The position numbers and the translations under genes were made by a program. This document shows positions 33,431-45,400 of a stretch of DNA of 64,000 bases, piece by piece; positions within the stretch are counted from its first letter, which is position 1; each line of letters starts with the position of its first letter. Under the pieces are notes generated by a model. That model was not told where the DNA came from and did not search any database. It worked only from the letters and a program-made list of their open reading frames with translations. The DNA comes from Chromobotia macracanthus (taxonomy: Eukaryota > Chordata > Actinopteri > Cypriniformes > Botiidae), in contig JAZGTH010000004.1 of NCBI GenBank assembly GCA_036877525.1, positions 14,960,001-15,024,000 on the forward strand, read 5' to 3'.

Positions 33431-36400
33431 CTGCAAAAGAGATAATTTCTGTTTTTTTCAAACTACGTAAATAAACCTTCCAAAGAAGTGAATCTGTATT
33501 ATGGGTCATTCTCGGGTCACATTATTTGATAGATGTAATTTCCTCTCAGTCTGTTTAATGTATTTACTAAGAAAATCCAGAATGTTCACAATATTAACTG
33601 TAAATAATGTGTTATGATGCAACAATATGGTATTTACCAGGGAAGGCTTTTGCAAGTTTTGCACGGAAACATTTTGAATGTGTAGGAAATTGTGATTTCT
33701 TAAAAGTCTATTAAAAAAATGAATCAATCAAATGAATTAGTAACCCTTTCAAGTGAATGAGTAATGAAAAGTAACAAAAACCTACACACATGGCACCATT
33801 GCCTGACAATGACTCAAATGCATTTGTGTTGTGAGGAGAATCAAGAATTGTGATACCAGCATTTGTATGTTGAGGCGGTAGGATGAGGAGGATTCGGTCA
33901 GCGAGGTTTGCCTGCCTGTTAAACCAGCAGACCACACCTTGTTCTGCTAGACTTCCTCTGTCCCATATGTCGATCATAACTCTCAGACCTTCACAGCTCT
34001 GCAGAAAGTCAGTCAAGACCATTACAGCATGCTGGAACACAGAGTCGACCGCAGGGTATACAACTAACACCCGCACACACTCGGAGCACTTGAGCCTGAG
34101 AGATTGACTTCTTCCCTTATGTATGATGAGCCATAAGACAAGTAAGAAAAGAAATAGCAGTGCACACCCAACACCAACAGCAACACCAACACTGACAGCC
34201 AATCGTGATCCATCTGCAACAGAATATCACAGAATTTCAGTTTATATTTTGGAAGACCAAAGTGACTTATAGTCACCAACCCATTCTAGGTTTAAACTTA
34301 ATCAGTTACCTCAGATCCAAAAATATGACCTTGCTGTTACAAACATTTTACATGGAAATTTATTTCCATGTAAAATGTTCCATTTATGGAAATATTGCAA
34401 CAGTCACATATATATTTGTTAACTAAATGATGGCATTGTTAGGAACTCTGTTAGGAAATCTGTCAGAATAATATTCATTCTCAATCTGGACTGTATGACT
34501 TCACAACGTTCAGCAGTAACAGTACAGCAGTGTGAACACAAGATTGGTTTATTAACAGTAAATAACGAGTCACTGAGGATTCAATTACAGAGCAGTTGTG
34601 GGATACTCACTCGTACAGGTCACTGCATGAGGAACTGCATTGCATTTGTCCTGACAGTACCCAGACTCCTCTGGAGTTATCTGCCATTCACACCAATTTG
34701 ATTAGTGCCAATACATTCTTAATCAGTATTTTTTACTTGTTTGGCATCATTTAAACAAGACAACATGAAAGAATTCATACTGAATGAAGGTTAAGTAGAT
34801 TTTTCTTACCCTACTTTAAAATGATTATTATTATTAATTTGGTAAGCGTAAGTAGTACATACTCTATTTAACCTTACTTTTGCCTATGCAGTAAAATAAT
34901 CTCAAATATTTTTAAAAGTAATTCTTTATCCAATTTTGCTTGTGGTGAAAAATGTTATTTTAGAGAATTCTGTGCATCAGCTGCAGTAGTTTGCTGAGGG
35001 ACTTTGCTGGGCTTTGATTTGATCCCATTCAGACAAAGGAGTGTCAGGAGGTCTGGCTCTGTTGTTGGGTGATGGGATCAGGGTTATAATGTAATCACTG
35101 TCTTAAGGAAACAATCAGAAAAGTAACAAAAAGTACACAAAAAGCAATGTCTGGGTCAAGTATCTTAAGAAGGAAGGAATGTAAGAATGAAGATGAATGT
35201 AATCCACATAAACTCTTTAATAATAATCCAAATGATACAAGGCGAAGGAGAAAACTCGGAGCGACATACACATAAAAAATAACCGACAATAAACTGAACC
35301 GAAAGGAGAACTTAAATGGGGCAGATGATGAGAGGCAAACACGTGAAGGGAATTAACAAATGATGACTAAACACAATGATGACCCAAACAAGGGCAAACC
35401 AGAACAGGGAGAAACAGGGAAAACACACAAAACAAAAGTTTATAATACTGACAGTCTTATATCTGTCATAGAACTGTGACAGAACAGGATATAAAGCAGA
35501 TAGAAACAAGTGTCAGGTTTAGCTGATATTAATAATGTTAAGATCCAGAATTATCATTTTTCATTCCTAAATGTGTTCAGTTCCTTCGTCCAGTTTCATC
35601 ATCAGCCTTTCAGAATTATCTAGATCATTTACTACAGTGGAACTAAGGTCCCCTCAGACCTCTCCTATTATGTGGCATGCCCCCATGATAGATAGATAAT
35701 ATCTATCTTAACCTGGTTAATCCCTTGGTTAATAGGGTGAGGTTGTGACAGTATGCCCCTCCACCGGAAAGATACAACCTTGTTTTTTGGTAGAGGACAG
35801 GAATCCAGGGGAGGGATGAACAACAGGAAGGTCAAGGTGCTGCAGGAAATGGGGTTAGCCAGGGGATGGTTTGCACATGGAAGAGAGAGTCCAGGCGGCA
35901 CCATGGGGATGACTGGAGGTGATGACAATGTTGGAGGTGGAGCCTACCATATCAGCGGAGAGCCATAGTTGAGAGGCCTCAAAGAATTTGGTGGCCACAA
36001 CAGAGCTGCAGCCCCCCAAGAAAGAAGCAGGGATCCAGAGGGCAGAGATAGAGCTAAAGAAACTTAGGGCAGAGATTGAGGGAGGGTGGAGCTAGCCACT
36101 GGAGTGGAGGGCTGAAGAGCAGTGAAGGTGATGACCAAGGTGGAGCAGACAGTCCGAGGGAGCCCGACAAGGCAACATGCTAGGTGGTCACTGCTGGAGT
36201 TGTGGAAGGAAGGAGTGCCAGCGTAGGAGCCAATGCAATGATTCAAGGTGGAACAGAGCAGGACTGGAGGCAGAGCCACAGGCTCCCCACACCCAGAAGA
36301 TTTGGCTTAAAACAGCCCCGGGGTGCTGCTGAGAGGACACTGAGGGGCTAATGGGAGACAGTAATGACTGGGTGGCAGGAGTGGCTAAGGACTGAAGAAG

Positions 36401-39400
36401 AGGCTGAAGAGAAACAGAGACTGACAAAACAAATAAAATGAATGGCAGCAGTTTGGAGAGGATTTGGGAAAGGGAGGCTGGGTGAAAATTGAAAATTTGT
36501 GAAGTTCTAGATCTCATTATCTGCAATATAATTTTTCATGGCCCACCCAACAAAGATGTTTCTGCTTATGTTACTTGTAGTTACTTCTAATTTCTAGAGA
36601 TGATCTCACTTTAACCTCAGCATTATTGTTTTTTAGAACAGAAAAGGTCCTACACCAACTCATTTAGAGATGTGCCGAAAGCCAAATACCTTTTTAGGAA
36701 AGACATGGATATTGGCATTAAAATGAATAACAAATTCTGCCAGGTGAGGTGAGCCAGGGGATATCAATATTATTTATAGACCTCTAAAATCATACACAAA
36801 AATGAGTGTTTAGTGAATGAGTGTAAACTTTATGAATGTAAACTTTATTGTGCATCTCTCATGAATCAGAGCTTGCCAAAAATAATCTGACTGATTGCCA
36901 TCTTGAGTTACGGCTCTGACATGGCCATAGGAGATGATCATGGACAATAATCAGTGTTTATGTTTATATCAGCTGCACCACAGCATGTTTCAAAAGCTGA
37001 GGTGTCTAGTCTATTTTTGATGGACTTTGACATTGTTGTCAACTCTTACGTGTATTAACTTTGTTTAAAGGCTACAGCACAACAAAGCAGGACATGGCAA
37101 TAAACACAACAATAAACACATTTAAACCGGGCAAAACTGTAATGAAGAGTGTGACACAAGGGGTTCCATTTGCAGCTTTTAATCGTGAAACAGACAAGCA
37201 AGGTCGGGCAACAGCAAACAGGAACAACAGAGACAAGGCAGTAGAACAAACGTGATACAGGCGTGGGTCGAGGCAGGCAGCAAACAATCAGAGATGGGTA
37301 ACTAGCCAATAATCGGGGCAGGCAGCAAACAATCAAAAGCAGGTAACAATCCAGTAAACAGGGCAGGCAGCAAACAATCAAAACCAAAAACCAGGTAAAC
37401 AATCAAATCGTATGTGTATGTGGATAACGTGTATGTGCATAACAAGTAATTCAAAGTATGTGTAGAAAATGCTCAAATGTCACCAGAGCAAAACAAGACT
37501 TCACAATGTGCTAACATGAGGCTGGGGCTTATATACACAGAGGATAATAGAGTTCAGGTGTACAGGAAGTGATCAGTCCCAGGTATGGGGCATTATGGGA
37601 ACTGTAGTCCAAACTACCGCTAATACCCTGGAGAAGGCTCCCGCTGGTGGTGCGGAGGAGGTGGAGCAGGGACCTCCTCCGTAACAAAAACATAACCATT
37701 ATTATTATTATTATGGGAAAGTTATAGTTAACTTTTTTCCATGGAACAACCAAGAAAAAAACAAGAAAAACAATGTTGAAAAGGCAAATCTTGTGGTATC
37801 ACAAATCCATTTGCTTCACGTCTGTAATGCTCCTGGTGTGAGTTGTGTGTGTGTGTTTAACTATGATAAACACACACATATAGTTCATAGTATCATGTTT
37901 ATCATAGTTTGAAACAAAATGAAGTAGCAACACCAGCTAAATATGAATGTAAATACAGAGTTGTTCATTGTTTTCTCTGAGTTCCTATTTCACCTATTTC
38001 AAGACAAATGGGCAAAGATAGCTACCACCCTTTGGTGCCTCTGACCCCTGCTGTGGGTCATTTGCTGGACACTTGCTTAATGACTCAATCAAAGGCCTGA
38101 GTCAACAAGTGAACCCACATTTATTACTTCCCTCTTTGCTTTATTTGTAGGGTTAGGGTTAGGGTTAGGGTTAGTGCTTTGTTACCATTTGAAGGGACTG
38201 CCCCTCCAAATGGCTATAAATGTATGTTAACTTTAAGTCAGACTTGATGACTACAGCGCCCAAGCAGTACGCTCTGACCTGTAGATTCGTCTTTATCATT
38301 TTCTACAATAAAGACTACTGCTGAAGATAAGGGTTAGGGTTGGTCACATGGACTATTTTAACAATGTCTTTATCACCTTTCTGTGCCTTGAAAGTGCTAT
38401 ATGCATTGCTGTCTATGGGGAGGTCAGAAAGCTCCCAGATATCATCAAAAATATCTTAATTTGTCTTCTGAAGAAGAACAACTTACGGGTGTAAATAATT
38501 AATGACATAATTTTCATTTTAGGGCATCTCTTTATCTCTGTACACAAAGTTCTTCTAGAAAATAAAACAAGTTCTCTCTTTTTATTTAACATTTAGTGTT
38601 ATTGTTTCAATTAGATAAAATCTAAACAAAGTGTAAAGGTTCAACAAAAAGTTTGCTGTTTAATAATGTGTTTCTGGGTATTTGTTTAATAAAAGCTACA
38701 AAGGGAGGAACATTTAAAACAGACTTTCCACATAATTTGATGAATTTTGGGCCTAGGCCCTGCCCACTTCTGGAATTTATCTGAATACAGATACAGACAA
38801 AAATAATTTTGACATGGGGCTACAGATACAAATATAGATACAGATATTGGCTCTGCTGCACACCCCAACAGCCATTACTGAGTCATTACTATTAGTATAA
38901 GAATGTCTATTTCAGCAATATAATGTATATTCAACATCAGTAGAACGTTTATGCATTTCAAAAGCATAACTTATTTTTGGATCACATAATGCAGAACACA
39001 AACATCAGTCAGATATCAAATTCAGAACTGAATTTCTTAGTCACCATTATCACAAGGTCCTCACAGGCACCAGTGTATGTCAGGTTTACTTGCTTTTCCA
39101 TTTTTCCTACCTGTAGTACAAACCAAAACAAATATCATAAAGAGAAACCCTGAGAAAGTTTGAAATAGAAATGTTTGGAATACTGTCATGAAGACACACC
39201 TCCTTTACCTCAGTGCTGTTCAGTATCTGTGTGTTCCTCTTCAGTGTGATTGTGTACCTATCAGACACTGAAATGGTCCCAAAGTTCACCACTAATGTCT
39301 CACCATGAAGGATTGGAGAAATATTTGCACCCCATTGATCTGCAGATCAAGACAGGACATTAAAATTCAATGTAATACAATCCAGCCTAGAATCTAGAAT

Positions 39401-42400
39401 CCAGAAAGAGTCTAGAGTCTAGGGTCTGGGGGTGCTTTCACACTGGTAATTTCACATGAAAAATTGGTAATGTGAAAGCTGTCATACAGACCCGGAAGTG
39501 CAGCAGGGTCCTGCTGTTAGGAAATGGTGAGGTGGGTGGTCTGAGTTTGGAGGTGGTCAGCTTGGACTTGGGTGTGCATTTGTTTAGAAAGTAAAGCAAC
39601 CCAGAAAAGGAATCAAGTTTATGCTGTGATACCCAGCTAGGCTGCAAATTCAACATCAAGCGGCAGGGACGCCTAAAGTTTTTGAGGATGGAGGCAGCAT
39701 GGTTCGTGGAAAGGTGTGGTAAAAATTCAGGGGACTAGATTCAGGCTTGAATCTATGCCTATGTACATTTGGGAGCTAGTTAACCTAGCTAGCCACCTAC
39801 TCTGATGTGCAGAAGTTACCAATGCATGGCACAGTGAGACGATTAAAATGACACAATGTTTGAAATTTTATTTAATTTTTTTTTTCCTGAAGGTATCACA
39901 ACTTCTGCGTTCACATATTTGAGACTTCAGGGAGGGTTCTTTGACCTTGAGTAGTTGGTTTTTGTGAACCGCCCGGCAGCTCCTTTCTGGATGCAACTGG
40001 GAACTCTGTATCTGGTTCAGAAAGACACGATGAAGGGTGGAGTAAGTTGTGCGTTGTTGTTCTTGTTGTATCAGACTTGTTTGCTATTTTTGTTGTTACT
40101 TTCTGTTGTTTACTTGTATTTTTGTTTTTTTATAACTGTATTCCGGGGTGGTCAAATAAACAATCTATTTTTGAGAATGAGACATTGCTAAGCTTTTAGC
40201 GTGACAATTTAAAGGGGCTCAAGCCTCTAGGTCAATCCATAGCATTAAGTGCAAGGATGGCACCCTGTTGACCAACCCTAAAGATATTAATACTCTCTTT
40301 TAATTTTACAGTGAACTATACACTTCCAGCAGTGGAGCCACTCATTCTGATCTAATGGATTTTTTTGACTCTCTTGATACACCCTACTTAACGGCGCTGC
40401 CAGGGCCGAATTGGACTCCACTTTGGAAGAGATAGTACCTGCTATCAAGTCATTTCCAACTGGAAAGGCAGCAGGGCCAGATGGATTCAGCTCTGAATTT
40501 TTTACTAAATTCTGACATTCTGGCCCCACTCCTTCTAAGAATGATAATTAATTCTAATAAAGATAATGTTATGCTTAACACATTGTATGAAGCCAATGTA
40601 TCTTTCATCTTAAAGAAAAATAAAGGTGAAATTGACCCGGCTAATTATAGGCCAATTGCGCTTCAGAATTTTGATAGGAAAGTTGTCACAAAAAAAAGTT
40701 GTCACACTTTGGCTATTCGGTTTAACAAACATCTATCCATCATTCACCCTGACCAGACCGGATTTATCCCTGGTAGATTTTCTTTTTTTGATGTACATCG
40801 CCTACTCAATACAATTTAAGCTAATCACGCGAAAGCTAATGAGGCAGCAATTCTGTCCTTGGATGCACAGAAAGTCTTTGATCAGGTTGAGTGGCCTTAT
40901 TTGTTTGGGTCATTACAGAAGTTTGGGTTTGGTGAGACATTTACATCATGGGTTAGGATAATATACTCTAGGCCAGTGTGTTAAATTTTAACAAACACAG
41001 ACAGGTTATCTGAGTTTCCTCTACACCGCTCGGTACAACAGGGCTGTCCCCTTTCACCTGCTCTTTTTGCTATTGCAATAGAGCCCCTTTCCATATGCAT
41101 AAGACGTCAAAAAAATGTCATGGTTCTTGAAGTTGGGGTGAGTAAAGCTCTTATTAGTCTATATGCAGATGATGTAATATTGTATTTAAAGTACTCTGGA
41201 AGTTCCATTCCCATTCTTTTGGAGTTAATTACTTCTTTTGAGAGATTATCTGGGTATACAATCAACCTGACAATAATTTTATGCCACTCTCTGATATTAC
41301 AGGCCTGGCTTTTTGGAAAATATTCCATTCAAAATAGTTAGGGACCACATCTCAGACTGGCATTTCCTAAATACCCCAAATTATTATACAAGTTGAATTT
41401 TCTGAATTGTTTCTTTCAAAACTCAAGTGTAATATAAAGAATTGGAAAATCTTGCCATTATCTTGTGATTGGATGTATAAACTCTCCTTCTTTTAGGTCT
41501 CTCCTCCTAAATTCTTATATATTTGTCAAAATCTTCCAATTTTTATTACTTTTGCCTTTAAGAAACTGGATTCCATAGTTTTGTTTTATGTTTGGAACTA
41601 TAAGATGCATCGTATATCTAAGATTCATTTACAAAAGCCCAGGTATGTGGTTGGTTTGGGTTTGCCGGTATTTAAACACTATTACTGGGCTGCCAGTGTT
41701 AGAACTTTAATGTACTGGGAGAAGGGAGCACCGGGCAACCTGACCCCTGATGTTCCCTTATGGGTGCAAATGGAGACAGGTCTGGCTGGTAGGACCTCAT
41801 TAGCGGCCATGTTATTCTCCAAATTAGACAAGACCACAGCAATAAATAAGCTAAGTGTTGTGCTGAAAAATTCAATCTAAATTTTAAATCAAGTAAGGGA
41901 AAGTCCTGTCCCTACCAGAGACCTCTGTGTATACACCAATTTGTTACAATCATTCTTTTCACCACCATGGTTTGACAGAACTTATTCTGTTGGAAGGAGA
42001 AGGGTTTATGTTCTATTAAGGACATTCATGTTGAGGGAAGGTTTGCATCATTTAATCAGCTAAGAGATAAGTTTGATCTGCCTCATTCACACTTTTTTCG
42101 TTATTTACAAATTATGCATTATGTGAAGTCCCTCCTTGAGAAATGTGTTTTTTGATATTTTCATAAATCCTCCTCATTCTGCGCTTCTTATCTCTAAATT
42201 TGTTTCTTTATTTGAAAGTTGTGTCACAGCCCCTAATGATTTAAAGTGGCCTGGGAGGATGAACTGGGAGCTGAGCTCTCAGACGAAACGTGGAATAGGT
42301 GTTTGACTGTGGTACAGTCCTGTTCAGTCAATAGTAGGCATCGGTTGATACAATTTAAAGTCATTCATCAGTTGCATTATACAAAGACCAAACTGCACAA

Positions 42401-45400
42401 TTTTTTTTCCTCTGTCTCTCCATTCTGGGACAAGTGCAAGGTCATGGAGGATACAACTGCTCATGCTTTTTGGTTTTGCCCATCACTGTCGGAATTTTGA
42501 ACAAGCATATTCGATTGGTACTCTAAGGCCTATAATAGGCCTATTCTGCCGGATGTGGAACTTGCTGTCTTTGGCTTTTCACAACACACCTCTAGTCAAA
42601 AACTTTACAACAGGCCCTCATTCTGGGTATGATCATGGCCAAGAGACTTATATTAAAGAACTGGAAGTCATCTTCACCTCCCTCTTTTCGAATTTGGATT
42701 ATGGACATGATTTCTGTCATACAAATGGAAAGACTCTGATTCCTGAGATCTAACGCCATTGAAAAGTTCCGCTGTATAGGGATCATTTCTTGCATATTTA
42801 GACAAACTAGCTAACAAACCAATGTCTGTCTAATGGGTTGAGTTGTACATTACCTTCGGGCATTTCTAATGACTGACTGTTTTGCAGCTCTATGCTATGG
42901 TACCTCAAGTTACGTAATCTGTATTTATTATTGTAAGCATTATAATTTGTCTAAGGTATTGCACATGTGTATTTTTATTATTTATTTACATTTATTTATT
43001 TCCTTTATTTATTTTTGCTTTTCTTTGAGAGTGCGTGTGAAGTCTGAGACAATGTTGTTTGTTTGTTCTGTGTTGTATTCTGAAAAATCTTTAAAATAAA
43101 CTAAAATAAAAAAGTAAAGCAACCTGCGTATGTGTTTTCGCAGATGACAACATCAAAAGTTTCCACAACAATGAATTATGGCATAAAATATACACATGCA
43201 CGGTTGTTGTTAACTCTACTGTGCATAATAACACCAAAACTAAATGGTAAAGTTTGAGGTCAAACTTTATATTGGCTTGACCACCTATGGCCTAAATAGC
43301 TTAAAATAGTTTGAAATACTTCAGGTTTGACATTTTTAACATGATGGTAACAAGTTGAACATGTTAGTTTGTTAGTATGAGGTTAACATGTTTTAGTATG
43401 AAATAAGCACATATTAACATGACGTTAACATGTTTTAACATGAAGCTAACACGCTTTAGCTTGATGTAAATCCATTATAACATTGATACTGCTCCAAGGG
43501 TGCTCCAAATGGTTGCTAGGGCACCACTGGACAGTTTCCATGATGGTAATTGGAGACTACTTGCCAGAGTCAAAAGAGACCACACACTTGTCTCAACAAT
43601 GTTCTGATGCTTCTCAACTTTTTAATAGAAGCCACTGGGGTGGTTGCTAGGGTAATGTGACCTCCTCTGTGACCGCTCTGACCTGCACTTCACACCCACA
43701 CCAACAACTCCTGCAGCCACCCTCCTCCCCCCTGCCCTTCAGTCTGCGTTCAGGGTCTGTACAGAGGATGTGAGCCGAGTCTTTAAAAGACAGAAGACTA
43801 GGAAAGCTTCAGGCCTGGATGGTGTCTCACGCACCTTCCTAAAGGTCTGCGCTGACCAATTACCCCCAATCTTCACACAGATATATAACAGATCTCTGGA
43901 ACAGTGTAAAGTTCCCTGCTGCTTCAAACACTCACGCTATTATACCAGTCCCCCAAAAAAAACAAAATTACTGGTCTCAATGACTACAGACCCGTTGCTC
44001 TTACATCTGTGGTCATGAAGTCGTTTGAAAGACTGGTGCTGGCCTACCTGAAGGACATTACTGGACCCTTGCTGGACCCTCCTCAGTTTGCTTACAGGGC
44101 AAACAGGTCTGTGGATGATGCAGTCAACATGGGACTGCATTATATCCTGCAACATCTTGACAGACATGGGACATATGCAAGGATTTATTTGTGGACTTCA
44201 GCTTGGCTTTCAATACCATCATGCCTGGTTTTCTGTCATCCAAACTAACCCAGCTCTCTGTGCCATCCCCAATCTGTCAGTGGATCACCAGCTTCCTGAC
44301 AGATAGGCAACAGCTAGTGAGACTGGGGAATCACACATCCAGATCTCTCATTACCAACACTCGCACCCCGCAGGGTTGTGTGCTCTCTCCACTGCTGTAC
44401 ACAAACGACTGCACTACAAAAGATCCCTCTGTTAAGCTTCTAAAATTTGCAGATGATACCACAGTCATTGGCCTCATTAAGGATGGTGACGAGTCTGTTT
44501 ACAGACTGGAGGTTGAACAGCTGGCTGTCTGGTGCAGTCACAACAACCTGGGGCTTAACACGCTCAAAACAGTGGAGATGATTGTGGACTTCCGAAGAAA
44601 GCCCCCAGCACTCCCCACACTAACCATCATGGACAGCACTGTGGCGGCAGTGGAGTCATTCAGGTTCCTGAGCACCACCATCTCTCAGGACTTGAAGTGG
44701 GACAATCACATTGACTCCATTGTGAAAAAGGCCCAGCAGAGGTTGTACTTCCTTTGTCAACTGAAGAAGTTCAACCTGCCACAGGAGCTGCTCAAACAGT
44801 TCTACTCAGCCATCTCTGAGTCTGTCCTGTGTTTATCCATAACTGTCTGGTATGGTTCAACTGACAAATCAGACATCAGGAGACTACAACAGACAGTCAG
44901 GATGGTTGAGAAGATCATTGGTCCCCCCCTTCCAAACCTTCATGACCTCTATTCCTCCAGAGTGAGAAAAAGTGCTAAAAAAATCACTTCAGACCCCACA
45001 CATCCAGTGGACTCCCACTTTAAACTGCTACACTCTGGCCGGCGCTACAGAGTACCAAGCACTAGAACCGCCAGACACAAGAACTGTTTTTTCCCTTAGG
45101 CTATAATAAGTCTGAACAATTAAAACTGTCACAGCTCCACACTACCCAACACAACTGTATATTGCTATATAACATCCCAAATTGTACATCTGTAAATAAT
45201 AATCATAACCTATACACCTGTAAATAATACTGTCAATAACACATCTATGGAATTAAGTCTGAGGTCTAGAGTCTGAAGTTTATGGTCTAGGACCTGAGGT
45301 TTGGGCTCTGGGGTCTGAAGTTTAATCTCTGTAGTCAAGGGTCTTGTCAAAAATCAAGTGAGGATGTTTTCAAAAACACTGACATGTACAGTCATGTGAA

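Noticed and set aside
37055..37402. 115-codon Cys/Leu-rich minus-strand ORF that looks like a secreted cysteine-rich protein
   Set aside because: It lies on tandem GGCAGGCAGCAAACAATC units of a dispersed repeat and has no splice or start context.
38148..38174. Chromosome end
   Set aside because: Only four and a half telomere units occur, inside an il17rb intron with exons on both sides.
44191..45099. Functional host gene of 302 codons
   Set aside because: Its FADD box and C-terminal block are LINE reverse transcriptase, and upstream RT motifs are in a different frame.
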